Origin: Odontocerum albicorne
Lineage: Eukaryota > Arthropoda > Insecta > Trichoptera > Odontoceridae
NCBI GenBank assembly: GCA_949825065.1
Contig: OX463856.1
Coordinates: 16,166,948-16,230,947, forward strand
Length of the DNA stretch: 64,000 nucleotides
Direction of reading: 5' to 3'
Part shown: piece by piece, positions 31,816-43,679 of the stretch
Position numbering within the stretch: the stretch's first letter is position 1
Layout of the letters: each line of letters opens with the position of its first letter
Position numbers and translations under genes: made by a program
Notes under the pieces: generated by a model
Databases searched by the model: none
Told to the model about the DNA's origin: nothing
Seen by the model: the letters and a program-made list of their open reading frames with translations, nothing else

Positions 31816-33840
31816 TTTAATGTGGTCTTTGTAGGATAAGAAAATATGTATGATACACGAATATATATTTTATTATTTGAAAATTCTTACAATTTTTTTT
31901 AAAAAACACAAAAATCCGATTTATTTTTGGGAAACCGATATTTAAGTCCCTTAACCCAAGACAGAACATGACTTGGACATTTTTCGTACATTTATTTCTT
32001 TTGGCCATTTCATCATTTGGAAGTGGTTTGAGTCGTCCAATAGGCCGGGGTATATCTGCTTACAGATAAATAAACAGAGGTATTTGTATTCAAATTGCGT
32101 AAAAGATGTTGAGAGAACGCAAAAGAATTCCCAAAATACGACTGAAGAACAAAGAAAATTAACCGCTCTCCATTTTATTTCTGTTTTGCCATTGAAGATT
32201 AAATTGATAAGCAATTCCGTTTGAGATTTTATTAATATAAAACAAATAAGTGAGAAAAATTATTATTGTTTTAAGTTTACGAAGGAATTTAATTACGTAA
32301 AGAATTCGCTTAATCTAATTAAAGGCAGAACTTAACGAGTTTCGAGTGTAACGAAAATTTATCGCAGATAGCTTTGGAAGGAGTTAGATTCGTTTATTTG
32401 ATTTTCAAACAATGTACTTACTCTGCTGAACTTAAATTCATTAATATTATTTTAAACTTACAACTTTTTGGTTTTGTTGCTTTTGTGTCATTCGACGAAA
32501 ACATTGAAAGTGTGATTTTTTTTTCAGAATAGTAAAAACCTGGCACATGCCAAAGTGGGTCAATGGATGACTGAATGGTTTTATATGTGAGGTGTCAAAC
32601 AATGATGTGGTATGCCTCCATGGCTCTTTAATATTTATATTGAATCATGTGTAATCGAGATGAAGAATGAAACGAGAGATATTCTTCTCAGTGTACGTAT
32701 TCATATTGACTACTTCAATGACATCTATGTGTAGTATTATCAAGTTGTTTTGTGTATGACAGTGAGGAATTGAACAATTATCGAACAGGGAACTGTTTTA
32801 TTCGTGATTTACGTGTGTATATAACATCATATAGGTACTATTTTACACCTAGCTGTGAGTGCACGATTATTAAAAGGTTAATCAAATTAAAACAGGCTTA
32901 CTAAAATAGAAACACTAAAATAGAAATCTTAAAGAGAAAGATAAAATGTCTGAAAATAAAACATAAAGGGGTAAAAAAAACCCGCTCTCTAAACGGCACT
33001 ATAAATGTTATCATCACCATAATCATCACGCCATATCCCTATTGGGGAAAGCATATAGTCCTGATAGAACAGATGTCCACTTTATTCTAATCGAGCAAAT
33101 ATAAAGTGAAAGTGCTCCTACCACATCCGAACAACAATGTTACTCTCCTCTTTCAAAGGCATTTCACTTTTTCAGGATTTGATTGCTTTGGTCAAGCAAT
33201 ATTTCTCTGGTATTTCCATTTTTTTCATACCTTATTTACTACTTGTATATATTATCTATTTTAAATATTTCATCACAGCCTTTTTACATGGCAGAACCTT
33301 CTTACAATACTTATCTTTATCTTAAGCATTACATCTTCTTAAAATTCACATTTTTTCCTAATGTCTTATTTTTATTATGTTGTACGTTTTTATACCACAA
33401 CATTTAATTAATTCTAGTTTTTAAGATGCATTAAATATAGCAAAGCTTTGATAAATCAAGTAGCTAAGATTGTAAGCCCTTCAAATATTTTAACTAAATA
33501 ACTGAGAATTGTCGAGACACAACCTAAGGGAGTTTGTAAATTTCAGGGCCATTGAGATCAGAGTTTTTGAGGAGAATAGACGAATTAATATTAGTCGAAA
33601 TCCTCAGAGAATTCAAAATTAGATCCTTCACAATCGCTAGAGGCTCAGACCACAACATTTCAACTAAGCATCGACCTATTTGACTTAATCTAAACATAGA
33701 CATAATATAAAAACTCTAGGAACAAATATTTTATTAAAATACATTGGATGTTTTGTATTATATGTATCATAATTTATTGAATTTATCCATTTTTTTCGTG
33801 AAGTCCCTTCAACTTATCCAATTAGGAATTCAGATAAATT
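31816..33840. other. No confirmed gene; one signal-peptide-like small ORF
   Basis: A 33-codon ATG frame at 31968-32069 starts M-T-W-T-F-F-V-H-L-F-L-L-A-I-S-S-F-G-S-G, which looks like a signal peptide, and ends R-G-I-S-A-Y-R. Overlapping frames on both strands exist and I cannot confirm any. At about 32985-33005 a fragment of repeat I (CTCTCTAAACGGCAC) is present. The rest is AT-rich and unassigned. Confidence 0.25.
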
Positions 33841-33844
33841 AAAT

Positions 33845-33960
33845 AGCATGGCCGGGAGACATTGTATTCAACCACAATAATCGAGCATTCTAGTTTAGAG
33901 CAACTGGAATGTATAACACGTGTCACTCAATTTGTCACGCGCGTGCTAGTCAGATATATT
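33845..33960 (-). mobile_element. SINE-C body fragment (minus)
   Basis: GCCGGGAGACATTGTATTC, CAATAATCGAGCATTC and TGTCACGCGCGTGCTAG repeat the body of the SINE-C that follows. The head is missing. Confidence 0.55.
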
Positions 33961-33964
33961 CGGA

Positions 33965-35015
33965 TAAATTAAAAACCGTGGTCGGGAGACATTTTTTCTT
34001 CAGCCTCAGTAATCGAGCATTTGAGTTAAGAACCACTGGAGCAGGCACAAAACTCGCAATTCGTCTTTGCATGTCTTGGTAACACTATCATACTTGAGGA
34101 GACAACATACGAGCATATACTCGGCGCCTGTGAGTAACGTTATCAGACGAATTCTTTACCACACTGGGACTTTTTTATTTTTTTAGGAATCGAACGCAAA
34201 GCCCCCAAGTGGAGGTCAAGTGTCTTGACCAGGGCTGTGGAGTCGGATGAAAATTTACCGACTCCGACTCCGACTCCGGCTCCGGCTTTATTTTATACTC
34301 CGACTCCGACTCCGACTCCAACTCTTGACTCTGACTTCAATTTTTATTTTATTTTATAATTTACTGCGTCTACCTAATGTATTTATATTGACTTATTAAT
34401 AATGGATACAGGTATAAATAAAAAATTTATTATATTCGTACACAAATGAAACAATTTAATAAAAAAATATATAAACAATACGCATTAAGCAATATCTTCA
34501 CACAAAAATAATATTAAAAATATATATTAATATTTAAAAAAATAATTAAATAAAACTTTTAAAATAATTAGAAAAACAACACAGGTAGGTGTTAAAAAAA
34601 AATAAGAAAACACTTTAAAATTAAAAGGTTGCTTCATTTGTTTTCATACCTTAACTAAATCTTATTTATATTGTTTATTATTTTTTTTTATTTTCCTAGA
34701 AAATCCTAGGAATCTAAGTGCAGGAATTTACTATTTGTACGGCTGCAATAAACTGAACGTAATCCCCTTTTGGGGTTTATTGCGATTATAAAAGTCTGCA
34801 TAGTATCAGGCATGAAACGACGAGAGGTTAACTGGTTAACACATACCGTAACGTTATTCATTAAAGAAAATGTTAAAATAATTAAACGGAGTCGGAGTCG
34901 GTCGATTTTTTCCGACTCCGACTCCGCCTAAAATGTTCCGACTCCACGACTCCGGCTCCGACTCCGACTCCGACTCCACAGCCCTGGTCTTGACAACTAG
35001 GACACGAAGGTCGTC
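33965..35015 (-). mobile_element. SINE-C (minus) split by a hAT-type insertion
   Basis: The body (GTCGGGAGACATTTTTTC, GTAATCGAGCATTTGAG, CTCGCAATTCGTC) runs to an inverted B-box (GGAATCGAACGCAAAG) and CAAGTGTCTTGAC. The SINE resumes after the insertion at 34987 with GTCTTGACAACTAGGACACG and ends GAAGGTCGTC. Confidence 0.7.
34230..34986. mobile_element. Non-autonomous hAT-type element with GACTCC subterminal repeats
   Basis: Begins CAGGGCTGTGGAGTCGGA and ends with the inverse, ..CGACTCCACAGCCCTG. An exact 8-bp target duplication, GTCTTGAC, flanks it (34222-34229 and 34987-34994). Both ends carry runs of the hexamer CCGACT/AGTCGG, mixed with CCGGCT. The AT-rich middle has no transposase frame. 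The 8-bp duplication and CAGGG end support hAT, and the 757-bp size a non-autonomous derivative. Confidence 0.85.
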
Positions 35016-35267
35016 AAATGTATACACTGGAGAAACCTTAAAAGAAGTGCAAAAGGCTGGTAAAGAACTATCTGAAGACCGATTTCCACTAGACTAGAAA
35101 TTGTTTCCAAGATGACCAAAGACTGGAGAAGTTTCAATGACAGTTTTACTTTAACAATAATTATACTCGTAATTAAAAAAAGGAAATGAAGAAGATCTTT
35201 ACTTCAAAGGTAATTCTTTAAACTTATTTCAACAGACGAAAACTAATCATTATTTGAAAGTGCTTAT

Positions 35268-35570
35268 GACCTACGTAGTCTAGTGGAAAGACGCTGATTT
35301 TCCACTAAGGGGTTCGCGTTCGATTTCCAATGGTTCGAAAACAAATTTAAAAAGGGGTGTCAGTTTAATTTTAAAAAAATCATCTGGTACACGCACGAGC
35401 TAGACGTCCAAGAGTATTGTTACAAGACCAACTGTTCACTTAGTAACATATGAGTCATTATCCTAGTCCAGTAATTCTTAACCCAATTAATTAATGAAAT
35501 CGGAGACAGTGTTGTCATGGCCACGCTCTTTGACATGTCAACATCATCAATTCAAGTATATTTATGAATA
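35268..35570 (+). mobile_element. SINE-C (plus)
   Basis: Head TACGTAGTCTAGTGGAAAGA, B-box GCGTTCGATTTCC, body GTGTCAGTTT.., then AGTCCAGTAATTCTTAACCC and a decayed GGAGACAGTGTTGTCATGG end. Confidence 0.65.
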
Positions 35571-35689
35571 CCACACGTAAGAATGAATTAATAAAAAAGA
35601 GACAACTGCAGTTTGGAGGTAAAAATGTTAATGTTTTTAGAGTTGGTTATTTGAATCCAATGGAAACCAGTTGATTCCTAAATATGATG

Positions 35690-36190
35690 ATTCATATTCC
35701 TAGTCCCCAATAGTATTTTGGTGCCAATGTTGATATATGGGAGTGAAACGAGGGCATGGAAAAATACTGAGAGAAGCTGAGTAAATGCTGTAGAGATGAG
35801 TGCATTGAGAAGAATACATGGAGTGACAATGTATAACAGAATATGGAATGAACGGATAAGGGATGAATGTGAGCATAAGGCTGATGTGTTAAGTAAGATT
35901 AATAAGAGTACTTTGAGATGGTTTGGGCATGTAGAACGAATTAATGAAAAAAAAACAAACCCAACAGATATACAGTGCATATTGTGAGTGAAAGAAGTAT
36001 GAGAGGAATATCTATGAGAGTATGGTTGGATCAAGTAAAAGAAGGAAAAGTAGTCAGAGAAATCGTAACGGTTTTATGAGAAGGTGTATCGATGTGGAAG
36101 AAGCTAAGGATGTGTGTCGAGTTAGGAAAGTATGACGCTATGTCCTCTCTATCTACACAACAGAGAAATAGCGTGATGGTTTGTATGTAT
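35690..36190 (+). pseudogene. LINE-W C-terminal domain
   Basis: V-L-V-P-M-L-I-Y-G-S-E-T is followed in the next frame by A-L-R-R-I-H-G-V-T-M-Y, then S-T-L-R-W-F-G-H-V-E-R. The tail GACGCTATGTCCTCTC..AATAGCGTGATGGTTTG marks the 3' end. Frames are broken by at least two indels. Confidence 0.7.
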
Positions 36191-36198
36191 ACGAGATT

Positions 36199-36295
36199 AT
36201 ACGAGACAGAAAGAATGACTGACAAAAGAATTGCAATATTCATATATACGAGACAGAAAGAATGACTGACAAAAGAATTGCAAAAATAATCCATA
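36199..36295. repeat. 47-bp tandem duplication
   Basis: ATACGAGACAGAAAGAATGA through GAATTGCAA is present twice with near identity, immediately after the LINE-W tail. Confidence 0.85.
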
Positions 36296-36299
36296 CGAG

Positions 36300-37685
36300 C
36301 AATGTTAATAAAACAAGAAATTTGAGAACCCCTGGAAAAACGTGGCCACTGACCTCTTTAAGGCCCACCCTCATTTAAATATACTATGTATTTTTTATAA
36401 CAAAGTTGAAAAATAAGATCCTAAAATAGTGTTGATCTTTATAAGTTGCTGTTGTTGACATTTTAAGTATGATATTTGCTTAGAAAAAGTAGCTATGTTT
36501 TGTAGAGGACATTTAAATATCCCATATACGAGTATGTTTTTTTTTATAAATAAATAAAATCAACATAAAAGGATACATTTCCTTTTCTGTTATAGGCGCA
36601 AAAAATACTTTTTAATATCTGATGAAGACATTGAAAATAAAAATTTTTATCAATAAAAAATATAATACTTTAAATTCATAAAAGTTTTATCATTCATCGG
36701 TTTGATCTGGAATATATAAACGATATTTACGGCCCACGTATATGAAAAAAAAATCAAATGAAAAAGTTAAATTAAAAAATGTGAAAATTATAGTTGATAA
36801 AATTGCGACTGGAAATTGACAAATACGGTGTAAATAAAAAAATCTTGTTCCAATATAGTGCGAGGTAACAGTTGACATATTGTTGTCAGTGGCGGCCCCT
36901 TCATTTAAGTATAGATAAACGATTAAACCAAATATTGATTGATATTTTTTTATGTAGCCAGATAGGGATGTATAATGCGTGCTATCGTTAATTTTTTTAT
37001 TCGTTTAACCGGTTAGGTGCCTTAAGCTAGTTTATTCACTCTCTGTTGCCGTGCTCGTGGTGCCGGTCATACGCGTTAAATCGCTCAACTTTATGCCTGT
37101 TTTTAGCCAATGTCTAATACTAATTCGAATAATCTAAAATATGGAACATATAGAGACATCTATTGAAATGATCAATAAATTCTATAATATTACAGTTTAT
37201 AGATATTATTGAATTTGCAGAGATTTACATAAAAGCTTCGCATGACAGTCGATGTGTGTCTCTAATACAGTGTGTCAGTTTTGCGTTTTACTTATTTAAC
37301 CGTTGAAATTCGAAATGATTTTATAGTTACATTATTTACTTTCCGTACGTTATTAAAATAATTAATATTTTCGTGTTACATATACTTTTACTTCTATCAA
37401 ATATTTTATTAATGTTTGTTTCCGTAGTTTCTGTGATAAGCTGTGACAACCCTAACATTTTGTTAAAGCTTTAGTTGTGTGTTTTCTGAGTGAACGGCGG
37501 CACTAACGACACATATTGTACATATTTGGTAAGTCTTCATAATATCCTTTGAATATATACACAAAAAAGATAATCCTATTAGTTTTTATTTTTTCTAAAA
37601 AATTCACGGCCCTCCGGGATCAGTCATACTAATACCTTACGGCACTTAAAGGTGTATTCCCTTCAACACATCCAAATTAATGATT
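36300..37685. other. No gene recognised
   Basis: AT-rich with a slightly GC-richer part at 37000-37540 that ends in TATTTGGTAAGTC, a donor-like site. It could be an untranslated first exon, but nothing joins to it. No transposon motif was recognised. Confidence 0.3.
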
Positions 37686-37689
37686 CCGA

Positions 37690-38250
37690 TATATTGGCCG
37701 GGTGACATCATTGTCCTCGGCCTCATTAGGAATAGAAACACTTATGTTAAGTTGCTACGGAACTTGTGGCTCATAATCAAACGTATTTGCGTCGTCGTCA
37801 TTGCTGGACATCGTAGTCAAAGATCTCCTCGCCATTCCAACATAAATTCAATTGGATAGCGAAGCAGTGCCGTGGAGTTTTTTTTTCAAGTGGGTAACCC
37901 GTTACACACCAGCAAACCCACTGATCCGATGGCACACCGTAGTGAGACAATTGGAGTACAACGGCATGTTTTTTTTTTACTATTTTTGAAAGAATAGATA
38001 TGACCGAAGTCATATGTATCCGCAGCGGCTATGCACCTCAATGGTTAAATCAATGAGGTGCATGTCCGTGGGATAACTTATTTGCAACACTACCTTGGAA
38101 GTGAAGAGACAGCAAAACTACGAATAGTTCACTTCTAGCGCTTGCGGGTATTGTATCCAGACAAACTATTTTACCAGACAGATCGGGATATCAGACATCG
38201 AACCTAAAGTCCCCGAGTGGAAGGCAAGAGTCTTACCTAATAATCTATAG
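37690..38250 (-). mobile_element. Composite: SINE-C (minus) containing another repeat
   Basis: A body start (GGCCGGGTGACATCATTGTC) and an inverted head (CATCGAACCTAAAGTCCC, CAAGAGTCTTACC) bracket a different segment. That segment (GTTACACACCAGCAAACCCA, GATGGCACACCGTAG) matches 47735-47860 inverted. Within it, AGATATGACCGAAGTCATAT matches the SINE-D 3' part at 59500. Confidence 0.5.
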
Positions 38251-38264
38251 CCCTTCAGCAAGCA

Positions 38265-38335
38265 CATAGCCTTGGAAAATCAAAGCCAAAGTTCCAAGAC
38301 GATCGACAGTTGTAATGTGCCGTAGCCCAAATTTT
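38265..38335 (-). repeat. Dispersed repeat G fragment (minus)
   Basis: AAGCCAAAGTTCCAAGACGA followed by TCGACAG is the inverse of the 3108-3330 repeat core. Confidence 0.45.
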
Positions 38336-38669
38336 TTGTACAGCGCTATTTTTACGTTGTTAGTAGCGCTATAATAATTGATGATAAGCTGCATACAAGA
38401 TACGGAGAAACATCAAATTAAATAAAAAAAATGTCTAAAAGTAATCACCAGGAATCGATCTATTTTTTTTGTGAAAATCTTCAGGCAGTGTCTGAAGTGA
38501 GATCAATCATTTTAAATTTCTGAGCAACGAAAATGACAGCGTAGACGATGACCGTAATGAAACTCTACAGGACTAAAATGATTCCCTTTATAACTATTTC
38601 TCAGCATCAAATCAGTTAAAGCATAAATTGCATTTTTTTATCTCCTAAATCTGATTTTATTTAAATAAA

Positions 38670-39165
38670 TAAATAATAAATAAATGTAGGTTTATTGATA
38701 GCAACGTAGTATGTACATTAAATATTTAAAAACACTTCAGAAACACATAAATGGCAGAAAATACATTTAAGAGAGAAGCTATCAAAAGGTCTGGGCTCAT
38801 CTAATAACATCCTTGCAGCCAAGATACACCTCAGCAATATAAGGCGAGCCCAACCGCGAGGACACCAGATGTTTTTCACACGTAGAATAAGAAGAAAAAA
38901 CAGAAAATAAATAGATGGCAGAAAAAAAAACTAATTCACAAATAACATCTCAGATTAATTCAAACAAATAGTAAAGGTCCCTTGACAGTAACACAATGTG
39001 TACAATAAATTCATTCCGAAATCGCACATATATCTCAAAATAAACTGCAGAAAATACGTTTAAGAGAGAAGACATTTAAAGTTCCAAGTGCCGAGATACA
39101 CCCCACTAATGTAGGGCAAGCCCGACCGCAAGGACATCGGGGGCCTTTCAGCCCACACCCTTGTA
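38670..39165 (-). repeat. Two adjacent copies of repeat E
   Basis: Both have AAGAGAGAAG, a GATACACC(T/C)C block followed by TAATGTAGGGC-like sequence, CCCGACCGCAAGGACATC or its variant, and a TTTCA end. The first is preceded by AATAAATAAATAATAAATAA, consistent with the inverted 3' end of a LINE. Short open frames across them are non-coding. Confidence 0.55.
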
Positions 39166-39930
39166 CATATAGATAAAAAAAAACAAAAAAAATAATATAT
39201 GGCAGAAAACAAAATAAAAAAATAAACCCACATATACCACCTCAGGTTAATTATCAACAAGAACGAAAAAAAGAAAACAAAAAGAGAAAAGCCTCAAGGA
39301 GTTTAAATTAAAAAAAAATAAAATGACAAATGGGAAATGATGTTCACACATACAAACCACAACACAACGCATGGAAAAAATTAGGCAGTAATATAAAAAT
39401 GAACGAGAAGATAACACACAAACACGCACGCACAACCCCTAACTCGCCACCAGCTAAAAGGGAAAAAAAAGCAAATAAGAGTCCAAAGCATAAAAACCTC
39501 ACTAACCATTTAGAAGGTAAAATTTCAGAGCATCTCTGAAGATACAACTATTCACCCGCTCTTTCAAGGCCAGGGGCAACTAATTCCAGCATTTGCTGGC
39601 TGAGTATGAGAATGATCCCTCGAATAGTGTTAGATAGATGGTTTGGGATTAGTTTGGGATCAGTAAAAGAGTTTCTCTGAGAATTCTGGTCATGTTTGCA
39701 CCGGGGGGGAGAAGAGGACACGGGTCCACAGCAACAGTCAGAAACGTGTAGTAGTTGCTGCCACATTCCAAGATCAAGGAAAGCGACATGCAATAATAAA
39801 CATTGGTTTGCAGGATTATTGATAGTCGAAAAAAGTTAGGAAAAATAACAATAAACTAACTAAAGAAGCGATTTAAGATAGTTTTTAAAATAAATCTGAA
39901 AATATTAATATTTTTATTTGTGTACTAAGA
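39166..39930. other. No gene recognised
   Basis: Overlapping frames occur on both strands over low-complexity A-rich sequence (39180-39540). None shows a domain. Confidence 0.35.
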
Positions 39931-39934
39931 CACA

Positions 39935-40140
39935 TCAGATTGTATTGTGGAGAATTCCCGCTGCGAGTGTGATCTGGATGATGAAACTATAGACCAAATA
40001 TTTATCGGTTGTCCTTTGCGAGATAGATTTGATTTACTAAAATCCATATCTTTGCCGCGTCCAATGAACGTTGCGTTTGTTCTTTCTTCGAGGAACTTTT
40101 TCCTTTATAGATCGATTGTAACATTTTTGAAGCTTTAATC
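39935..40140 (+). pseudogene. LINE C-terminal zinc-knuckle-like remnant
   Basis: Reads S-R-C-E-C-D-L-D-D-E-T-I-D-Q-I-F-I-G-C-P, the Cys-rich motif that follows the RNase H or RT domain in jockey/I-type LINEs (C-x-C..E-T-x-x-H-x-x-x-x-C-P, here Gln for His). About 63 codons survive. Confidence 0.55.
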
Positions 40141-40859
40141 AATTGAAACTTTAAATTATCTAGAATTGTATTTTTTTAATTGGTGTTATTATATTGACTT
40201 ATATAATTTGGTGGCATAAGTCATCCTAATTTAGGTGGATTGCCTATTTAAAAAACAAACACAACTGAAAAAACACTTATGTATAAAAATAAATTAACAA
40301 AAGCATACGAGTACAATACTCGTATAACATATTGTAACCGTTATTAGTTTCAATTATTATTTTGATTTCTGTGGTATTTTTTTCTTATTAAAGAAAACCA
40401 AAAGAAAGTTAGAAATGTCAAAAGAAAATTGTATAAACTTAACACGAAAAAAGTGATATTTAAATTGTAAAAGCCAGAATAGTTTAACTTAAAATATATA
40501 CAGAAAATTGTACTGTAACTTTTTGGTTCCCAAAAAAGGAATAAATATGAATTGTATCGTGCGCCCCTTAGCGAAGCCTTAAAACTGGAAAGTGAATTAA
40601 ATATATCAATCCTGCTGTCAAGCTTCTAATTAAAATTTCTAGAAATTCTTAACATAACGGAATTTCTATAGGCATTCGTCCTATATCTTGAAACATATTG
40701 TAGAAAGTATCCGTGTTTCTTGAGTTAATTCTAAAAACAAGTGGGTTTACTTTTTCCAAGAGGGCAGTGATGTAAATTCTAAAATTTCTAAATTAATATA
40801 AAAAAACGATATCTGTAAATAACCTCTTAAAGATGTTCAAGTCTTGCAATATCTAAATG

Positions 40860-42030
40860 AACACAGTGTCTATCGATCTCGCAGAAAACGGCATTGAATT
40901 CGTGCAATATAAATCTCAAAGTTGATATTCCAAATCTGGCAGCCGAATTCCAACATATAATAGTTTTTACATTCACCATGAAGTGTATTGAGAAATTTTA
41001 CATTAGTAAAAGGTTTAGTAACCCTTAGAACCTCAGTATTTGAGATCCCTGAATGGAATGTCTCCATTGTATTCTTCGATCTGTATCTGAGAAATGTTCC
41101 TTCGAAAAGAAGTAGAACTTCGAAGCCGCTTTCATCTTCATCAAATAAATCCATAGCTTCGAATCGATCCACTGGGTGAGGTATCATGCCAATTTTTTTG
41201 GTGTTGGTAGTCCTGTCGCATAAAATGTTCTGCTTCTTAGTGTTACAAATATGGGTGGCATATACAGCTTTATGAAGCACTTGAAGATAACCCTTTTTGG
41301 AAGGTCTTATTAAAATATATGATGTTATACAAACACTATACAATACACCATACTAAACCTAAAGTTGAATGTGTAACTATTACATATCGAAAAATCTACA
41401 AAGGTTTCTTTGTAGTTCGTCATTCGTGGGTAAGTTTTCTGACCATGATTTTTATAAACATATGCAGATTCGAGGAAGTACCTTATTTAATGGCCGCAGC
41501 TACAACCTTTTTATCTTTGACGTTATATTTTTAATCAGTCTGAATCCCGAGCTTAGCGCCTTTGAAACTGCTCTCTAAAGGGAGCTATATAAGGTGTCCT
41601 TTTATTATCCTTTTATTATTATCCTTTTATTATTATCACTTTGAATCCCAACATTTTATTGACCTTTCCAAATATGTGGCCAATATTTTAATTATATTTA
41701 AGTTTCCCGTCAACTATTATACCAAGATTTCTCACCTTTCATTAGTTGTATGATCAGCTCTGGTTGAAGCAGTATATATATAGGATATATTATTCATGAT
41801 TTGAGTAAACCTCAACACGAGATATTAATTTATAATGAGAGAAAGTTTATTGACTCAGCAAATTATTAGAAGATTAGTTAAAATCTTCCTGCATCGAAAA
41901 TCCATTTTGCATCAATCAAAGAGATAAGATTCACCAGCAAAAACTACATGTTTATAATATTTCAAGCATTTTTTAACATCATACAAGAATCAAATAAACA
42001 AAACCGGTCCCAGAAAGTTACCCGTTAGAT
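40860..42030 (-). pseudogene. Decayed jockey-like LINE RT (minus)
   Basis: From the right, L-G-P-V-L-F-I and Y-K-H-V-V-F-A-G-E-S (damaged motif B and F-A-D-D region, about 42010-41900) are followed much later by L-E-F-G-C-Q-I-W-N and I-A-R-I-Q-C-R-F-L-R (C-terminal RT region, 40950-40870). The order fits one minus-strand element. Repeat I at 41340-41600 lies between the parts. A 157-codon frame over 40870-41343 spans one of these pieces, but its upstream half has no family match. Confidence 0.55.
41340..41600 (+). repeat. Dispersed repeat I, second copy
   Basis: ACCTAAAGTTGAATGTG, AAATCTACAAAGGTTTC, GTAGTTCGTC, ATATGCAGA, GGCCGCAGCTACAACC and CTGAATCCCGAGCTTAGCGC match 10030-10320 in order. 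It ends in a CTTTTATTAT-type short tandem tail. Confidence 0.55.
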
Positions 42031-42040
42031 ATTGTTTTTT

Positions 42041-42469
42041 ATTGTAATTTGTTTTATCAAGCACTATTTATTCCACTTTATGTAACGGTATAAACCTACC
42101 GGTTTCAAGGTTTTCACCTCATTGTCAGGGGAGCACGAATAAGACTGAATTCTGTTCAAACTGGTACTGACATACACACTTCTAACAGTTAATATTCGGG
42201 TTGGGTCTGTGGGTGGAGGGAAGCAGGAGACAACTATAGTACAGTGAGCAGGGCCGAGATCTTAGGAATATATGTTATGTGTTTACTAGATGTTCACCCC
42301 GATGCACTGACTTGGATATTTCTAGGGCCTCTAATCTGCCGGTACCAGTTCAAACAGAATTCAGTCTTGTTTGTGCTCTCCTGATGGTGAGGTGAAAACC
42401 TTGAAACCGGTAGGGTTATACCGTTACATAAAGTGGAATAAACAGTATTTGATAAAAACAAATTACAAT
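42041..42469. mobile_element. Foldback element with about 127-bp inverted arms
   Basis: Arms 42041-42167 and 42342-42469 are inverted copies (TGTAACGGTATAAACCTACC, GGTTTCAAGGTTTTCACCTC, GACTGAATTCTGTTC) with scattered mismatches and a 174-bp unrelated spacer. A half copy lies at 15100-15215 in the receptor intron. No coding capacity. Confidence 0.8.
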
Positions 42470-42529
42470 GTCTTTAAATCTCCACAATGTTAAAGCCTTA
42501 ACTATAAATAATATATTGTTTTTAATGTT

Positions 42530-43120
42530 CATCAATAATATTGGTAAAGTCATCAGGCATTCCAAATACTGTTTGCTGATGATTTAAAACCATTTAAACG
42601 AATTGATTATCTTCGAGACTGTATGAAATCCAGTTCAATTTGAACGGGGTTCAGAAATGGGGTGCGACCAATAAACTATCCTTCAACATCTCTTAATATA
42701 AGATTATGGCTTTTCCAAGAGCTGAGACCCAGCAGTACTTAGACCCAAAATACTCGAACCAAAATCAGCCCATCGTAAGTGTCAACACTATCAAAGAATT
42801 TGGCATCGTGTGCAACATTAAATATACATTTAGTTCTTATATTAAGAATGTGTGTTTATCTTCCAATAAAATTTAGTGATATGTGTATCTAGGACATTTG
42901 ATGGTAGTGTTGACAACACATATATTTTAATTCACTGGTTCGGAGTAGATTGGATTGTGACTCGATCATGTGGAACTCTTGAGGAATTCAGAACTCTCGA
43001 ATAGTTGAGCGAGTCCAAAAGAGATTTCTGAATCACCTTTATTGCAAAAAGTATATCCGACATTTTTATTATTATGTTTGGATATTACTCCTTAAGCGTT
43101 AGAACACATATAAGCCCCCG
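42530..43120 (+). pseudogene. Decayed jockey-like LINE RT (plus)
   Basis: F-A-D-D-L-K-P-F-K-R-I (motif C, near 42578) is followed by frame-shifted L-S-F-N-I-S-K-type motif D, then K-E-F-G-I-V-C and V-Q-K-R-F-L-N-H-L-Y-C-K-K-Y. This is the C-terminal half of an RT of the same kind as the minus copy on the other side of the foldback. Confidence 0.6.
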
Positions 43121-43137
43121 TTTAAAGCATGTAAAAT

Positions 43138-43345
43138 GACGACCTCTGCGGCCTAGTTAGTAAGATACGTGTATTTCTACCCAGACGTTGTGGATTCGAT
43201 TCTCGTTGAAACCCAAATTTTAAAAATGTTTAAGTCTGGTTTTCACTTAAGGTCTTATTAATATTTTTCTGGTTTGTTGTGGGAGGTTGTCGCGTGGCAA
43301 TAGTCCCACAAAGTTGTACTGATGTTACAAAGAAAGCGTTGAACA
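43138..43345 (+). mobile_element. SINE-A (plus), near complete
   Basis: Head ACGACCTCTGCGGCCTAG, B-box GTGGATTCGATTCTCG, body AAGTCTGGTTTTCACTTAAG, tail TTTCTGGTTTGTTG and GTGGCAATAGTCCCA. A repeat I fragment follows (43330-43450). A minus SINE-A head lies at 43535-43605. Confidence 0.7.
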
Positions 43346-43679
43346 TGATTCGTTCGGGCGCTGCTATAGCTGTCATACGTGATTTATTTAATAATAGTGG
43401 GTTTGAGTCCCGAGTTAGTGCACCCTTGAGGAGAGTTTGTTCTCTAAACTTGTCTTTTGAATTGAATAGAAAAATGAAAAAAGTATATGAAAAAAAGTCA
43501 TTTTGAAAATACCAGCGTGGTAGTTTTTTGGGTTTTATGGGAAATTGAACAAGAAACCATCGAGTCGGAAATGAAGCGTTCTACCAATTAGGTCATGGGG
43601 GTCGTTACATGTACAGATTAAAATTGACCCCCTCTCATTCGCATATGGTCCACCAATGCAATCATCGTCAGTGTTCTGT

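Noticed and set aside
36300..37540. Untranslated first exon of another gene
   Set aside because: A donor-like GGTAAGTC exists, but no downstream exon or promoter could be matched.
40870..41343. 157-residue minus ORF as a host gene
   Set aside because: Its C-terminal third is LINE RT (L-E-F-G-C-Q-I-W-N). The rest has no family match and lies in repeat debris.
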